Counted from the stretch's first letter, positions 8,055 to 16,190 are shown. The stretch is DNA of 37,832 nt from Bacteroidales bacterium UBA1219 (GCA_002309295.1 DBXF01000087.1:13509-51340), one strand, 5' to 3'. A program made the numbers and translations. Notes: generated from the sequence alone by a model not told the origin.

Positions 8055-8960
8055 TTAATTATTTACATTATCATTTTTCCAAAAATCGAAGTAGTTGAAC
8101 CACTGGTTGGGGTAGCGTCGCAGCACGGTTTCCATCTTTTCGGCGAACTGCCGTGCCAGCTGATTGGCTTGCTCGCGTGCGTTGAGACTGCTGTCGGCGG
8201 TGAGAGGGTAGAGGAATCCGCGGTAGCGTGTGCCGCCGTCCTTCATTATAAACAGGGCGAGCATCGGTATGCCGAGTTGCACCGCCATGCGGAACGTGCC
8301 TGCCGGGAACATGGCCTCCTTGCCGAAGAAAGGCACTGCAAAGCCTTTCTCGCTGCCGAACATACGGTCGCACAGCTCGGTGACAATCTCGCCGTTTTCG
8401 AGAGCTTCTTTTACGGCAAACACGTGCGAAATACTGTCGGTGACGGGGATTAGGTTGATGTTGGAATGCTCCGACGATTTCTCCCTCTGCACCTTCAGTT
8501 GCGTGGATTCGCCGCCGAAGATGATGCCGTTGACACGTTTGCGATCCTGCACCAGACAGTGTCCCACCAGCTCGAAATTGCCTATGTGCGCGCTGGCGAG
8601 GATAAAGCCGCCATCGCCTTCGAGCAGACGGTTGAAATGCTCGATGTTCTCCACATCCACAATCTTGAACTGCCGTGTGTTCTCGGCCATTATGGCAAAT
8701 TTGTCGAGCACCACCTTGCCGAAAACGAGGTAGTTGGCAAAGACACGCCAAAAGGATTTCCATGCCGAAAAGCCTTGCCGCCGCCTGAAGTAACGGTAGA
8801 TGTTCTTTCGTGGTTTGAAGTCGAAAAGCACGTAGAAAGGGGTAATGAAGTATAGGGTGATGTACAATATCCTGACAGGGATATGTCGCAGCACCGCAAA
8901 CAAAAAGCCCTGGCCGAATTTACCTCCGCCAGTCTTTCCTTCCCACTGCTTGGTAGCCAC
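8055..8960 (-). CDS. LpxL/HtrB-type lysophospholipid acyltransferase
   Basis: A 301-residue membrane-associated acyltransferase. The HX4E catalytic motif is SAHIGNFELVG (His125, Glu130). Other family marks are FGGESTQLKVQREKSSEH, a segment ending VTELCDRMFGSEKG, VPFFGKEAMFPAGTFRMAVQ, and the C-terminal RRYPNQWFNYFDFW. The first 50 residues contain a hydrophobic anchor (VRILYITLYFITPFYVLF). Enzymes of this family pass an acyl group from ACP to a lipid acceptor. In aryl polyene and flexirubin loci they are thought to attach the polyene to a membrane lipid, which fits here because the dedicated ACP gene is directly upstream with a 3-base gap. Confidence 0.9.
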   Translation of the reverse strand: MATKQWEGKTGGGKFGQGFLFAVLRHIPVRILYITLYFITPFYVLFDFKPRKNIYRYFRRRQGFSAWKSFWRVFANYLVFGKVVLDKFAIMAENTRQFKIVDVENIEHFNRLLEGDGGFILASAHIGNFELVGHCLVQDRKRVNGIIFGGESTQLKVQREKSSEHSNINLIPVTDSISHVFAVKEALENGEIVTELCDRMFGSEKGFAVPFFGKEAMFPAGTFRMAVQLGIPMLALFIMKDGGTRYRGFLYPLTADSSLNAREQANQLARQFAEKMETVLRRYPNQWFNYFDFWKNDNVNN

Positions 8961-8963
8961 TTT

Positions 8964-9206
8964 TTACTGGAGTTTGGATTCTATGTAGTCGTAGAATTGC
9001 GACAGAGTGCGCACCTCTTTCATCTCTTCGGGCTTGATTTTGAAGCCGAAATGCTGCTCCACAATCACCACGATATCCACAAAATCGAGGCTGTCGATGC
9101 CCAAATCCTCTATCAAACGGGCGTCGTCCTTTATCGCATCTTTCTCAATTTCAATTTCTTCAACAAGAAATGTGTTTACAATTTCTATTATTTCCTCTCT
9201 TGTCAT
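8964..9206 (-). CDS. Acyl carrier protein
   Basis: An 80-residue acidic carrier protein with the phosphopantetheine attachment motif LGIDSLDFVD (Ser39). Its acidic helix II and overall length are standard. This is probably not the housekeeping AcpP: it opens a tightly packed run of acyltransferase, methyltransferase, hotdog and ketosynthase genes and so is likely dedicated to that pathway. The acyltransferase gene begins 3 bases after its stop. A -7 promoter element TATCTTTG lies 42 bases upstream of its start, suggesting it begins its own transcription unit. Confidence 0.93.
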   Translation of the reverse strand: MTREEIIEIVNTFLVEEIEIEKDAIKDDARLIEDLGIDSLDFVDIVVIVEQHFGFKIKPEEMKEVRTLSQFYDYIESKLQ

Positions 9207-9247
9207 CTGTAGTTTTTATTATAAGTTTTAACTCAGTTTCAAAACTG

Positions 9248-9255
9248 CAAAGATA
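9248..9255 (-). promoter_or_regulatory. Candidate -7 promoter element for the ACP operon
   Basis: On the minus strand the sequence reads TATCTTTGC, matching the Bacteroidota -7 consensus TAnnTTTG, 42 bases before the ACP start codon. No good TTTG -33 element is seen at the expected spacing. Confidence 0.5.
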
Positions 9256-9322
9256 CGAAAAAAAAGTGAATTTTCGAGGCTGTTTGGTGAAATTGTTTAA
9301 AAATTGTTTCTGAGTTGCGACG

Positions 9323-9338
9323 GAAGGCAATTGCCTTC
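9323..9338. other. Perfect 16-bp palindrome upstream of the ACP promoter
   Basis: GAAGGCAATTGCCTTC is fully self-complementary. It lies about 70 bases upstream of the ACP -7 box and 52 bases after the stop of the AT-rich membrane protein gene. There is no U tract, so it is more like a protein-binding site than a terminator, but neither role is shown. Confidence 0.4.
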
Positions 9339-9390
9339 AACAACATTGTGAACTTTTACACTTTATGAAAGATTACATATAATCTCACAT

Positions 9391-9855
9391 TTACCAATAA
9401 GCTATGTTTAACGTATTAACTATAGATTTGGCTAATGATAGACCTTCTCCTGTATTTAATACTCTTATTACGTCATTTGAAAAGAAAAATAATCCGTATA
9501 CAGAGAAAACATATAATAAACAATAAATACCATATCTGCACTTAAGAGAGATGGATTTATTTTGTATTTCTTTGTAAGTTATTTCCCAACTGTTGTTGCG
9601 TTTAAAATATAGAAATGATATCAGACCCATCATACAACAAAAAATAAACATGATGTTTGATACAATTTCATACACATCATAGTTTCGAATAAAAAAAATG
9701 CTGAAAACATTAATCACCGTATAAAGAATTACTGCTAAGGTCATACCCACAAGTATACTTGGGCCATAATAGCAGTATTCATCGGTGCCTCCGCCGAATA
9801 AATCAACTTTCTTGTTAAACCATGAGATATAATAAAATAAATACTTATTAAGCAT
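9391..9855 (-). CDS. Hypothetical AT-rich integral membrane protein
   Basis: A 154-residue protein of no recognised family. Three hydrophobic segments are visible: around ILVGMTLAVILYTVINVFSI, around VSNIMFIFCCMMGLISFLYF and around YGIYCLLYVFSVYGLFFF. The N-terminal region carries FGGGTDEYCYYGPS. Base composition is much more AT-rich than the flanking biosynthetic genes, with many AAT, ATA and TTT codons, so it may be a late insertion into the cluster. It begins 40 bases after the secreted protein gene and ends before a 184-base spacer that holds the ACP promoter. A link to pigment export or assembly is possible only by position. Confidence 0.55.
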   Translation of the reverse strand: MLNKYLFYYISWFNKKVDLFGGGTDEYCYYGPSILVGMTLAVILYTVINVFSIFFIRNYDVYEIVSNIMFIFCCMMGLISFLYFKRNNSWEITYKEIQNKSISLKCRYGIYCLLYVFSVYGLFFFSNDVIRVLNTGEGLSLAKSIVNTLNIAYW

Positions 9856-9895
9856 TAATCATTCTCTATAAAAATCCTCTGCTGCAAGAAAACAA

Positions 9896-10819
9896 TCAGC
9901 GGGTTACCGTGAAAGAGATATGTGTGTCGTACAGAGACACATACAGCTTCCCGTCGTTGCCGAGTGCGAACCAGCTGGGGGCGGTGGCAACTCTGATATG
10001 CTGTTTCTGAACGCCAGTGAAACGGTTTAAGACATTCACAAAGTCGGGCTTGCCGGTGCCGCCGTAACCGCAGACGATGGAGTTGTCTATTATCAGGAAA
10101 TTGTTCGAGTTGCATGTGTTGGGCTTGCTCACCCACACTGTCTCGTCGGTGCGTGTGTCGATAGCCACAATGTAGCAGTTCTGTCCGCCGTCGAAGCCGT
10201 CGAGGCCCCCGATGCTGAAATAGAGTATGCCGTCTTTAACAACAGCCCAGCCCACCGACTGCCTGTCGATTTCGGCTTTGCGGTTCTTGGGTGGGAAGGT
10301 CATATTCGATGTGTTGTAAACCTTTTTCACGTCTTTTGTCGGATCGACGAGCATTATCAGGTGCGGGTCCCTGCCGCGGCGCGAGATGTCTTTCTCCGAC
10401 TCTCCCCAAGGTAAGGGCTCCGTGCCGGGGGCGCGTCCATAGATAGCCACGGGATAGTCGCCGTCGTAGAAAACGTCGTTCAAAATCCATTGTTCGCTGT
10501 AGGTTTCCGGCACTATGTCGGGAATGCTGTAGTCCTTGTCGTCCCAGCCGAGGGTCGGGTGACCTATGATGTTGCCGAGTTTCAGTTCGGGCAGGGCAAG
10601 GGCGTTGTAGTCGTCCAAACTCTTCGAAAACTTGGTTTTGGTAAGTGTAACGGTTTTCTTTTTGTTGGCGGTGGAATTGACCAAAGTCTGGCCATTGAAA
10701 TTTTCCACCTTCACGGGTGAAATTGTCGTGGTGTGCTCCACACCGTTCAAGGTGTAGTTCTGTGCCTGTGCACCGACAAAAACTGTCAGTAATGCTGCGA
10801 TGATTGTTGTTTTTTTCAT
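9896..10819 (-). CDS. Secreted protein, possible beta-propeller, inside the biosynthetic cluster
   Basis: A 307-residue exported protein with a signal peptide MKKTTIIAALLTVFVGAQAQ. The mature part contains blade-like strands such as WAVVKDGILYFSIGGLDG, CYIVAIDTRTDETVWVS, FLIIDNSIVCGYGGTGKPDF, a segment ending NRFTGVQKQHIRV and WFALGNDGKLYVSLYDTH. This resembles repeated PQQ-like or quinoprotein-type blades, but no family is named with confidence. It starts 26 bases after the ketosynthase gene, so it is probably in the same transcript. Such a protein is not one of the standard enzymes of aryl polyene loci. The C-terminus shows no T9SS sorting domain. Confidence 0.65.
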   Translation of the reverse strand: MKKTTIIAALLTVFVGAQAQNYTLNGVEHTTTISPVKVENFNGQTLVNSTANKKKTVTLTKTKFSKSLDDYNALALPELKLGNIIGHPTLGWDDKDYSIPDIVPETYSEQWILNDVFYDGDYPVAIYGRAPGTEPLPWGESEKDISRRGRDPHLIMLVDPTKDVKKVYNTSNMTFPPKNRKAEIDRQSVGWAVVKDGILYFSIGGLDGFDGGQNCYIVAIDTRTDETVWVSKPNTCNSNNFLIIDNSIVCGYGGTGKPDFVNVLNRFTGVQKQHIRVATAPSWFALGNDGKLYVSLYDTHISFTVTR

Positions 10820-10845
10820 ATCTATTGTGTTTTAAATGGTTAGTT

Positions 10846-12063
10846 TTAAATCTTTTTGATTACCAGTGCGCTGTTGGTGCCGCCGAAACCGAAGGAGTTG
10901 GAGAGGTAGATGTCGATGTTCTTTTCGAGGGTTTTGTTTACGATGTTAAGGTTTTTCGAGTGTTCGTCGGGTTCTTCGAAATTGATGTTGGGGGCCACAA
11001 AGGAGCGTTGCATCATCAGTGTGGAATACACTATCTCGCTGGCTCCTGCCATCCAGCACTCGTGTCCGGTCATCGATTTTGTGGAGCTGATGGGAGGTCT
11101 CACGCTGCCGAAAAGCTGGTCGAGGGCCATTGCCTCGAAGGCGTCGCCTTGCGGTGTAGAGGTGGCGTGGGCGTTCACGTAGTCGATGTCTTTCACTGCC
11201 ACGCCGGCGTCTTTCATGGCGCGTTCCATGGCTGTCTGGCATCCGAGGTCGCTGGGTTGCGATATGTTGGCTCCATTGGAGGAGAAGCCGTAGCCTGCCA
11301 CTTCGGCAATGATGGGTGCGCCGCGACGCACGGCATGGTCATAGTCTTCGAGTATCACCGTTGCTGCGCCGCCGCTGGGCACCAGTCCGTCGCGCGACTT
11401 GTCGAAAGGTCGCGAGGCTTTTGTGGGGTCGTCGGTACGCATGGAGAAAGTGCTTATGCCGTCGAAACTGCCCATGGAGAGGTAGTTCACTTCCTGCGCT
11501 CCGCCGCAGATAACGATGTCCTGCAGACCTTGGCGGATAAACATCAGTCCCAGACCTATGGCGTGCGAGCCGCTGGCACAGGCTGCGCTGATGGTCATAT
11601 TGATGCCGCGCAACTTGAAAATGGTGCTGAGGTTCATCGTCACGGTGCTGTTCATCGAGCGGAAGATGCCGCCGGAGCCTATCAGGGTGGTGTCGTGTTT
11701 TTCCATGGCTGTTGTGTGGCTTTGTATCACGGCTTCGGCCGACGAGTCGTTGCCGTAGAGCACTCCCACCTCGTTTTTCTCGAGGTAGTCCATGTCGATG
11801 CCGGCGTTTGCCAGTGCCTCGCGCGTTGCCATAAAGGCGTATTCGCCCTGTTCGGGCAGACACACACGCGAGCGGCGGTCGAGCAGTGGCTTCAGCTCGG
11901 GACGTGCCACAATGCCCGTCAATGGCGAGCGGTAGCCGTATTCGATACGTTTTTCTTCGATGCCTATGCCCGATTTGCCTTTGTATAATGATTCGGCCAC
12001 CTCATCGAGGTTTTTGCCGAGGCACGACCAGATGCCCATGCCTGTTATAACTACTTTTCTCAT
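10846..12063 (-). CDS. Beta-ketoacyl-ACP synthase, FabB/FabF type
   Basis: A 405-residue condensing enzyme starting MRKVVITGMGIWSCLG. The catalytic triad is complete: Cys162 in TISAACASGSHAIG, His299 in NAHATSTPQGD and His334 in STKSMTGHECWMAG with Lys329. The C-terminus SNSFGFGGTNSALVIKK is typical. The motif around the third catalytic residue (TGHECWMAGASE) resembles FabB more than FabF. Its start overlaps the FabG-like stop by 4 bases, which implies translational coupling. With the ammonia-lyase and reductase genes it forms the first transcription block of the cluster and probably acts on aryl-acyl-ACP chains (inference). A housekeeping fatty-acid role cannot be excluded from sequence alone. 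Confidence 0.9.
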   Translation of the reverse strand: MRKVVITGMGIWSCLGKNLDEVAESLYKGKSGIGIEEKRIEYGYRSPLTGIVARPELKPLLDRRSRVCLPEQGEYAFMATREALANAGIDMDYLEKNEVGVLYGNDSSAEAVIQSHTTAMEKHDTTLIGSGGIFRSMNSTVTMNLSTIFKLRGINMTISAACASGSHAIGLGLMFIRQGLQDIVICGGAQEVNYLSMGSFDGISTFSMRTDDPTKASRPFDKSRDGLVPSGGAATVILEDYDHAVRRGAPIIAEVAGYGFSSNGANISQPSDLGCQTAMERAMKDAGVAVKDIDYVNAHATSTPQGDAFEAMALDQLFGSVRPPISSTKSMTGHECWMAGASEIVYSTLMMQRSFVAPNINFEEPDEHSKNLNIVNKTLEKNIDIYLSNSFGFGGTNSALVIKKI

Positions 12064-12788
12064 GTGTAAAGTCCTCCGTTTATTGAGATTACGTTGCCGG
12101 TGATGTACGATGCCTTGTCGGAAGCGAGGAAGGCCACTGCGTCGGCCACCTCTTCGGGGGTGCCGAAACGGCGCATGGGAACCAGCTTAACAAGCTCGTC
12201 CTTAGGCAGTTCGGCAGTCATGTCGGTTTCGATAAAACCGGGAGCCACGGCATTTACAGTTACCTTGCGTTGAGCCACTTCCTGAGCCAGTGCTTTGGTG
12301 GCGGCTATCATCCCGCCTTTGGCGGCAGAGTAGTTGGCCTGTCCCGCCAATCCTTTCAGTCCCGAAAGGGAGGCCATGTTTACTATGCGTCCCCAGCGTT
12401 TGGTGAGCATCAGCTTGAGCACACGGCGGGTTACATAGAAAAAGGAGTCGAGGTTGGTGTGCAGAACGTTGTGCCAGGCGTCGTCGTCCATAAAAATCAT
12501 GGCGTTGTCGTTGCGGATGCCTGCGTTGTTCACCAGCACGGCTATGTAGTCGTCGGGATGTGCGTCCTGCCATGCGTCGAGGGCGGCGTCGGTCTTTTCG
12601 CGGTCCGACACGTCGAAAGGCAGCAGCTCGGCTTTTCCGCCAGCGGCTTCGACGAGCGATTTGGTCTCCTCGGCGGCTTGGTGGTTGCTCAAATAGTTGA
12701 TAATCACGGGGTAACCGTCTTTGGCCAAAGCCACGCATACGGCGCGACCAATGCCACGGGAGCCTCCGGTAACTAAAGCGTATTTCAT
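12060..12788 (-). CDS. fabG: 3-oxoacyl-ACP reductase, FabG-like SDR
   Basis: A 242-residue short-chain dehydrogenase. It has the NADP-binding motif TGGSRGIG at residues 8-15, NNAG at 87-90, catalytic Ser140 in MASLSGLKG, and Tyr153/Lys157 in ANYSAAKGG. GFIETDMT and the C-terminal ASYITGNVISINGGLYT are typical of FabG. It reduces 3-oxoacyl-ACP to 3-hydroxyacyl-ACP. The gene begins 3 bases after the ammonia-lyase stop and overlaps the ketosynthase by 4 bases, so it is most likely the ketoreductase of the polyene pathway rather than the general fatty-acid enzyme. The symbol is by family. Confidence 0.9.
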   Translation of the reverse strand: MKYALVTGGSRGIGRAVCVALAKDGYPVIINYLSNHQAAEETKSLVEAAGGKAELLPFDVSDREKTDAALDAWQDAHPDDYIAVLVNNAGIRNDNAMIFMDDDAWHNVLHTNLDSFFYVTRRVLKLMLTKRWGRIVNMASLSGLKGLAGQANYSAAKGGMIAATKALAQEVAQRKVTVNAVAPGFIETDMTAELPKDELVKLVPMRRFGTPEEVADAVAFLASDKASYITGNVISINGGLYT

Positions 12789-12791
12789 AAA

Positions 12792-14309
12792 TTAGTATTG
12801 TAAGTTGGTGTTTTTCAGATATTTGATAAGGTCTTCGATTTCTTGGTATTTGGGAGTGTCCTCGATGAAAACGGGGACAATCTGACGTACCTCGCTGTAG
12901 AATTTGTGAGCGAGGGGCGAGAGTTTCTTGTCGATTTTCAGACAATCCACAGCCTGCGCCAACGCCATGCTGTTGATGGCCAGCACCTGATAGGCGTTGT
13001 CTATCACGTGGCGTGCCAGCAGTGCCGAGTTGGTGCCCATCGAAACCACGTCCTGATTGTCGTTGTTGTTGGGTATGCTGTGCACGTACATGGGGTTGCT
13101 CAGCGTCTGGCTTTCGGCGGTGGTGGATGTGGCGGTGAACTGGCTTGCCTGCAGGCCGTAGTTGAGGCCAAGTTTGCCGAGGTTCACGAAAGGCGGCAGT
13201 ATGCCGTTGATGCGGTCGTGGAAGATGTAGTTCATTTGACGTTCTATCAGCATCGTGAGCTTGGTGATGGCTATTTTCAGCTTGTCCATCTCGAACGAAA
13301 CGTAGTCGCCGTGGAAGTTGCCGCCGTGATATACGTTGCGTGTCTCCACGTCAACCACGGGGTTGTCGTCCACCGAGTTGAGCTCTTCCACCAGTACTTT
13401 CTCGCAGTTTTTCAGGGTGTCGTAGATGGGTCCGAGGATCTGCGGCACGCAACGCAGCGAGTAGTAGGGCTGCAGTTTCTTGGCGTTGCCGAAATACTCT
13501 TCGCCGTGTTTCTGTTCGTACAGCTCTTTCTGGCGGTCGAGGAGCATCTGTGTGCCTTTGGTCATCTTGCCCATCATCTCGGCCACAACGCTCTGACCTT
13601 CATGGTGTTTCATGTTGTTCAGCACTGGCGAGAAGAAATCGTCGTACGACGAGAAAATTTCGTTTATCATGCACGACTGCAGCACGGCGTGGTCGAACAG
13701 TTTCCATGCGTTTATCAGGTTCACCATGCCGATGCCCGTCATCACTGCGGTACCGTTGACCACGGAAAGACCGTCGCGGAGATGCAGTTTCAGAGGTTTA
13801 AGTCCCTCTTTGGCAAGCACCTCGGCGGTGGGGTGCCATTCGTTTTTGTAGAACACTTTGCCTTCGCCGATAAGGCAGAGGGCTATGTGCGACAGCTGCA
13901 CGAGGTCGCCGCTGGCGCCAACGCTGCCGTGTTCGGGTATGTAGGGGTAGATGCCGCGGTTGATGAAGTTGAGCAGTTGCTCCACCACGTCGATATGGAT
14001 TCCCGAATGACCTTCGATAAAGGTGCAGTAGCGTGCTATCATGGCGCTTTTCACCTCGATGGGGCTGAGGGGGTTGCCCGCGCCGGTGGAGTGGGAGCGT
14101 ACTATGTTGTACTGCAGGTCGTTAAGCTCGTTGTCGGAAACACGGTACTGGGCCATTGGGCCGAAACCGGTGTTGATGCCGTAGATGACTTTGTCTTTTG
14201 CGAAATCGGCTAGAAAAGCATGGCACTCTTCTATTTTGCGGCGTTGTTCGTCGGTAAGTTTCAAGGTTTTGCCTTCCAAAAGCAGACCTTTTATTTCTTT
14301 GAAATCCAT
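12792..14309 (-). CDS. Aromatic amino acid ammonia-lyase, probably tyrosine ammonia-lyase
   Basis: A 505-residue MIO-dependent ammonia-lyase. The Ala132-Ser133-Gly134 triad in SVGASGDLVQLSH forms the MIO cofactor, and Tyr43 in YGINTGFGPMAQYR is the catalytic loop Tyr. YSLRCVPQILGP, VYHGGNFHGDY and QFTATSTTAESQ are family landmarks. The selectivity loop reads NIVRSHSTGAG; Ser-His also occurs in histidine ammonia-lyases. However, from memory the protein closely follows the Flavobacterium johnsoniae tyrosine ammonia-lyase of its flexirubin locus (GPMAQYR, RSHSSG and SNPMYVHSIPNNNDNQD regions). No other histidine-utilisation gene is nearby, and ketosynthase and reductase genes are. It would give 4-coumarate as a starter unit. 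HAL activity remains the main alternative. Confidence 0.85.
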   Translation of the reverse strand: MDFKEIKGLLLEGKTLKLTDEQRRKIEECHAFLADFAKDKVIYGINTGFGPMAQYRVSDNELNDLQYNIVRSHSTGAGNPLSPIEVKSAMIARYCTFIEGHSGIHIDVVEQLLNFINRGIYPYIPEHGSVGASGDLVQLSHIALCLIGEGKVFYKNEWHPTAEVLAKEGLKPLKLHLRDGLSVVNGTAVMTGIGMVNLINAWKLFDHAVLQSCMINEIFSSYDDFFSPVLNNMKHHEGQSVVAEMMGKMTKGTQMLLDRQKELYEQKHGEEYFGNAKKLQPYYSLRCVPQILGPIYDTLKNCEKVLVEELNSVDDNPVVDVETRNVYHGGNFHGDYVSFEMDKLKIAITKLTMLIERQMNYIFHDRINGILPPFVNLGKLGLNYGLQASQFTATSTTAESQTLSNPMYVHSIPNNNDNQDVVSMGTNSALLARHVIDNAYQVLAINSMALAQAVDCLKIDKKLSPLAHKFYSEVRQIVPVFIEDTPKYQEIEDLIKYLKNTNLQY

Positions 14310-14345
14310 ACTATATATATTATAGGTGCTTTAATTTCGAAATTG

Positions 14346-14377
14346 CAAATATACGTTTTTTTTCTCGAAAATAGAAA
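14346..14377 (-). promoter_or_regulatory. Promoter of the ammonia-lyase operon
   Basis: The minus strand has TATATTTGC (TATATTTG at 14353-14346), an exact Bacteroidota -7 element. It is preceded by TTTC at 14377-14374 with a 20-base spacer, one base away from the TTTG -33 consensus. The start codon is 36 bases downstream. Confidence 0.7.
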
Positions 14378-14407
14378 TTTTATCTTATTGCGATGAGTGT
14401 CAAGATA

Positions 14408-15958
14408 TTACATCTCTATCTCGTCGCCTTTTTTGTTAAAAAACTTGTATTCGCCGAGACTCAGGCTAGTGTCTGGTTTTATTTTGATGATTCTGTGGTA
14501 CTTATGGCACCAATGCAGACGTATCGACTTAAGTCCTTGCGTAAGGTAGGCGTGGATGTAGGGGTGGGTGATGATTTGCAGATATTTCTCGTTCTGGGCG
14601 GTGAGCAGGTATTCGATGTCGGCCTCGATTTCTTCGATGATGGCGAGGCTCGATTTTATGGTGCCTTTGCCGTCGCACATGGGGCAGCGTTCCTGCACGT
14701 CCACGTCGATGACGGGGCGAACGCGCTGACGCGTTATCTGTATCAGTCCGAACTTGTTCACAGGCAGTATGGTGTGCTGGGCTTTGTCCTTGGCCATCTC
14801 GTCAACCATGGTCTGGTATAGCTGTTTGCGGTTTTCCTGTTTCTGCATGTCGATAAAGTCCACAATCACGATACCGCCCATATCGCGGAGTCGCAGTTGG
14901 CGTGCTATCTCGATGGCGGCGTCGGTGTTCACGCGCATTGCCGTCTCCTCCTGACTTTCGGTGGCTTTTGTGTGGTTGCCGCTGTTCACGTCGATAACGT
15001 GCATTGCCTCAGTGTGTTCGATGACCAGATAAACGCCCGAGCGTATGGTAACGATACGTCCGAACGACGAGCGTATCTGTTTCTGTACGCCGAACTGATC
15101 GAAAATGGGAGTTGCCATCTTGTAGTGCTTTACAATGTCGGCTTTATCGGGGGCGAGAGCCTGTATGTAGTTGCGGGCGGCATCGTAAAGGTCTTTGTTG
15201 TCAACGTAGATGGAGCTGAAATCGTCGGTAAGTACGTCGCGCAGTATCACGGAAGTCTTGTCCTCCTCCGACACCAGTTTTTGTGCGAAAGTGGCGTTTT
15301 TAAGGTTGTCCACAAGAGTGGTCCAACGGCTTTGCAGCGAACGCAGGTCGGCGTCGAGGTCGGCCACGCTCTTGCCTTCGGCGTTGGTTCGTACTATGAT
15401 GCCGAAATTTTCGGGACGTATGCTCTGTATGAGACGGCGCAGACGGTTGCGCTCGTTTATGTTCTTTATTTTCTGCGATATGGATACTTTGTTGGAGAAG
15501 GGGACGAGGACGAGGTAGTGTCCGGCAAAGGAAATCTCGCCGCCCACTTTCGGACCTTTGGTGGATATGGGTTCCTTGTCGATTTGCACAAGCACGAACT
15601 GACCGCTTTTCACGGTGTCGCTGATCTTGCCTGTCTTGTCGGTATTGCTTTCGAATTTGAGATTGGAGAGGGTGCGCATGGCGGGGTCTCCGTTCATGGC
15701 GCGCTGCATGAATTTCGTCTGTGTGGCGAATTGCGGTCCGAGGTCGAGGTAGTGAAGGAATGCGTCCTTGTCGCCGCCCAAATCCACAAACGAGGCGTTG
15801 AGTCCGGGCATTATCTTGTGGACTCTGCCGAGGAAAACGTCGCCCACAGCGTACTGGTGGTTTTTCTTCTCGGTGTGGTACTCTACAAGCCTTTTGTCCT
15901 CCAAAAGGGCTATCTCCACTTCGCTGTCGGTTGATTTTATAATTAGTTCTTTTTCCAC
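14408..15958 (-). CDS. rng: Ribonuclease G/E family endoribonuclease
   Basis: A 516-residue RNase of the G/E family, which cleaves single-stranded RNA in rRNA maturation and mRNA decay. An S1-type RNA-binding domain lies at residues 38-125 (YAVGDVFLGRVHKIMPG, NASFVDLGGDKDAFLHY). The catalytic Asp region is DMGGIVIVDFIDM, and the zinc-link motif is CPMCDGKGT near residue 430. There is no long C-terminal scaffold, so it is RNase G-like in length, as usual in this phylum. It follows the HU and COX24-like genes on the same strand, an arrangement I recall as common in Bacteroidota. A long imperfect hairpin lies 39 bases upstream of its start. Confidence 0.93.
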   Translation of the reverse strand: MEKELIIKSTDSEVEIALLEDKRLVEYHTEKKNHQYAVGDVFLGRVHKIMPGLNASFVDLGGDKDAFLHYLDLGPQFATQTKFMQRAMNGDPAMRTLSNLKFESNTDKTGKISDTVKSGQFVLVQIDKEPISTKGPKVGGEISFAGHYLVLVPFSNKVSISQKIKNINERNRLRRLIQSIRPENFGIIVRTNAEGKSVADLDADLRSLQSRWTTLVDNLKNATFAQKLVSEEDKTSVILRDVLTDDFSSIYVDNKDLYDAARNYIQALAPDKADIVKHYKMATPIFDQFGVQKQIRSSFGRIVTIRSGVYLVIEHTEAMHVIDVNSGNHTKATESQEETAMRVNTDAAIEIARQLRLRDMGGIVIVDFIDMQKQENRKQLYQTMVDEMAKDKAQHTILPVNKFGLIQITRQRVRPVIDVDVQERCPMCDGKGTIKSSLAIIEEIEADIEYLLTAQNEKYLQIITHPYIHAYLTQGLKSIRLHWCHKYHRIIKIKPDTSLSLGEYKFFNKKGDEIEM

Positions 15959-15996
15959 GTAAGTGCGTATAAATATTGCTTTTATATAATAGTCAA

Positions 15997-16032
15997 AAAC
16001 ATAAGAGCGTATAGCGATACGTTATTATGTTT
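15997..16032. other. Long imperfect hairpin in the presumed 5' leader of the RNase G/E gene
   Basis: The arms AAACATAAGAGCGTAT and ATACGTTATTATGTTT pair over about 16 positions with one G-U wobble and one mismatch around an AGCG loop. No U tract follows on either strand, so it is not a simple terminator. It lies 39 bases upstream of the rng start codon. Confidence 0.5.
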
Positions 16033-16149
16033 GAGGATTGCAACAAGTAAAAACAAAACACTTACCAGCTAAAAAACGCCGTTGCCCGGATGGGTGTGGA
16101 CGAAACCGCTGGCTGGTGGCGGTTGGTATAGGGATTTTGTCTGTTTCCC

Positions 16150-16190
16150 AAAAACAACAGATTACACAATCTTAATTGTGTAATCTGTCG
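16150..16190 (-). terminator. Terminator after the COX24-like gene
   Basis: A perfect 14-bp stem ACAGATTACACAAT / ATTGTGTAATCTGT with a 4-base loop at 16157-16188 is followed on the minus strand by TGTTTTTG. It lies 25 bases after the stop of the small ribosomal protein gene. Confidence 0.85.

Noticed and set aside
10804..14213. Long plus-strand open frames opposite the ketosynthase and ammonia-lyase genes
   Set aside because: They are shadows of genes with intact catalytic motifs on the minus strand.
12792..14309. Annotation as histidine-utilisation hutH
   Set aside because: Ser-His in the selectivity loop allows it, but no hutU, hutI or formimidoyl enzymes are nearby, and the sequence follows the flexirubin-type tyrosine lyase; kept as an alternative in the gene entry.
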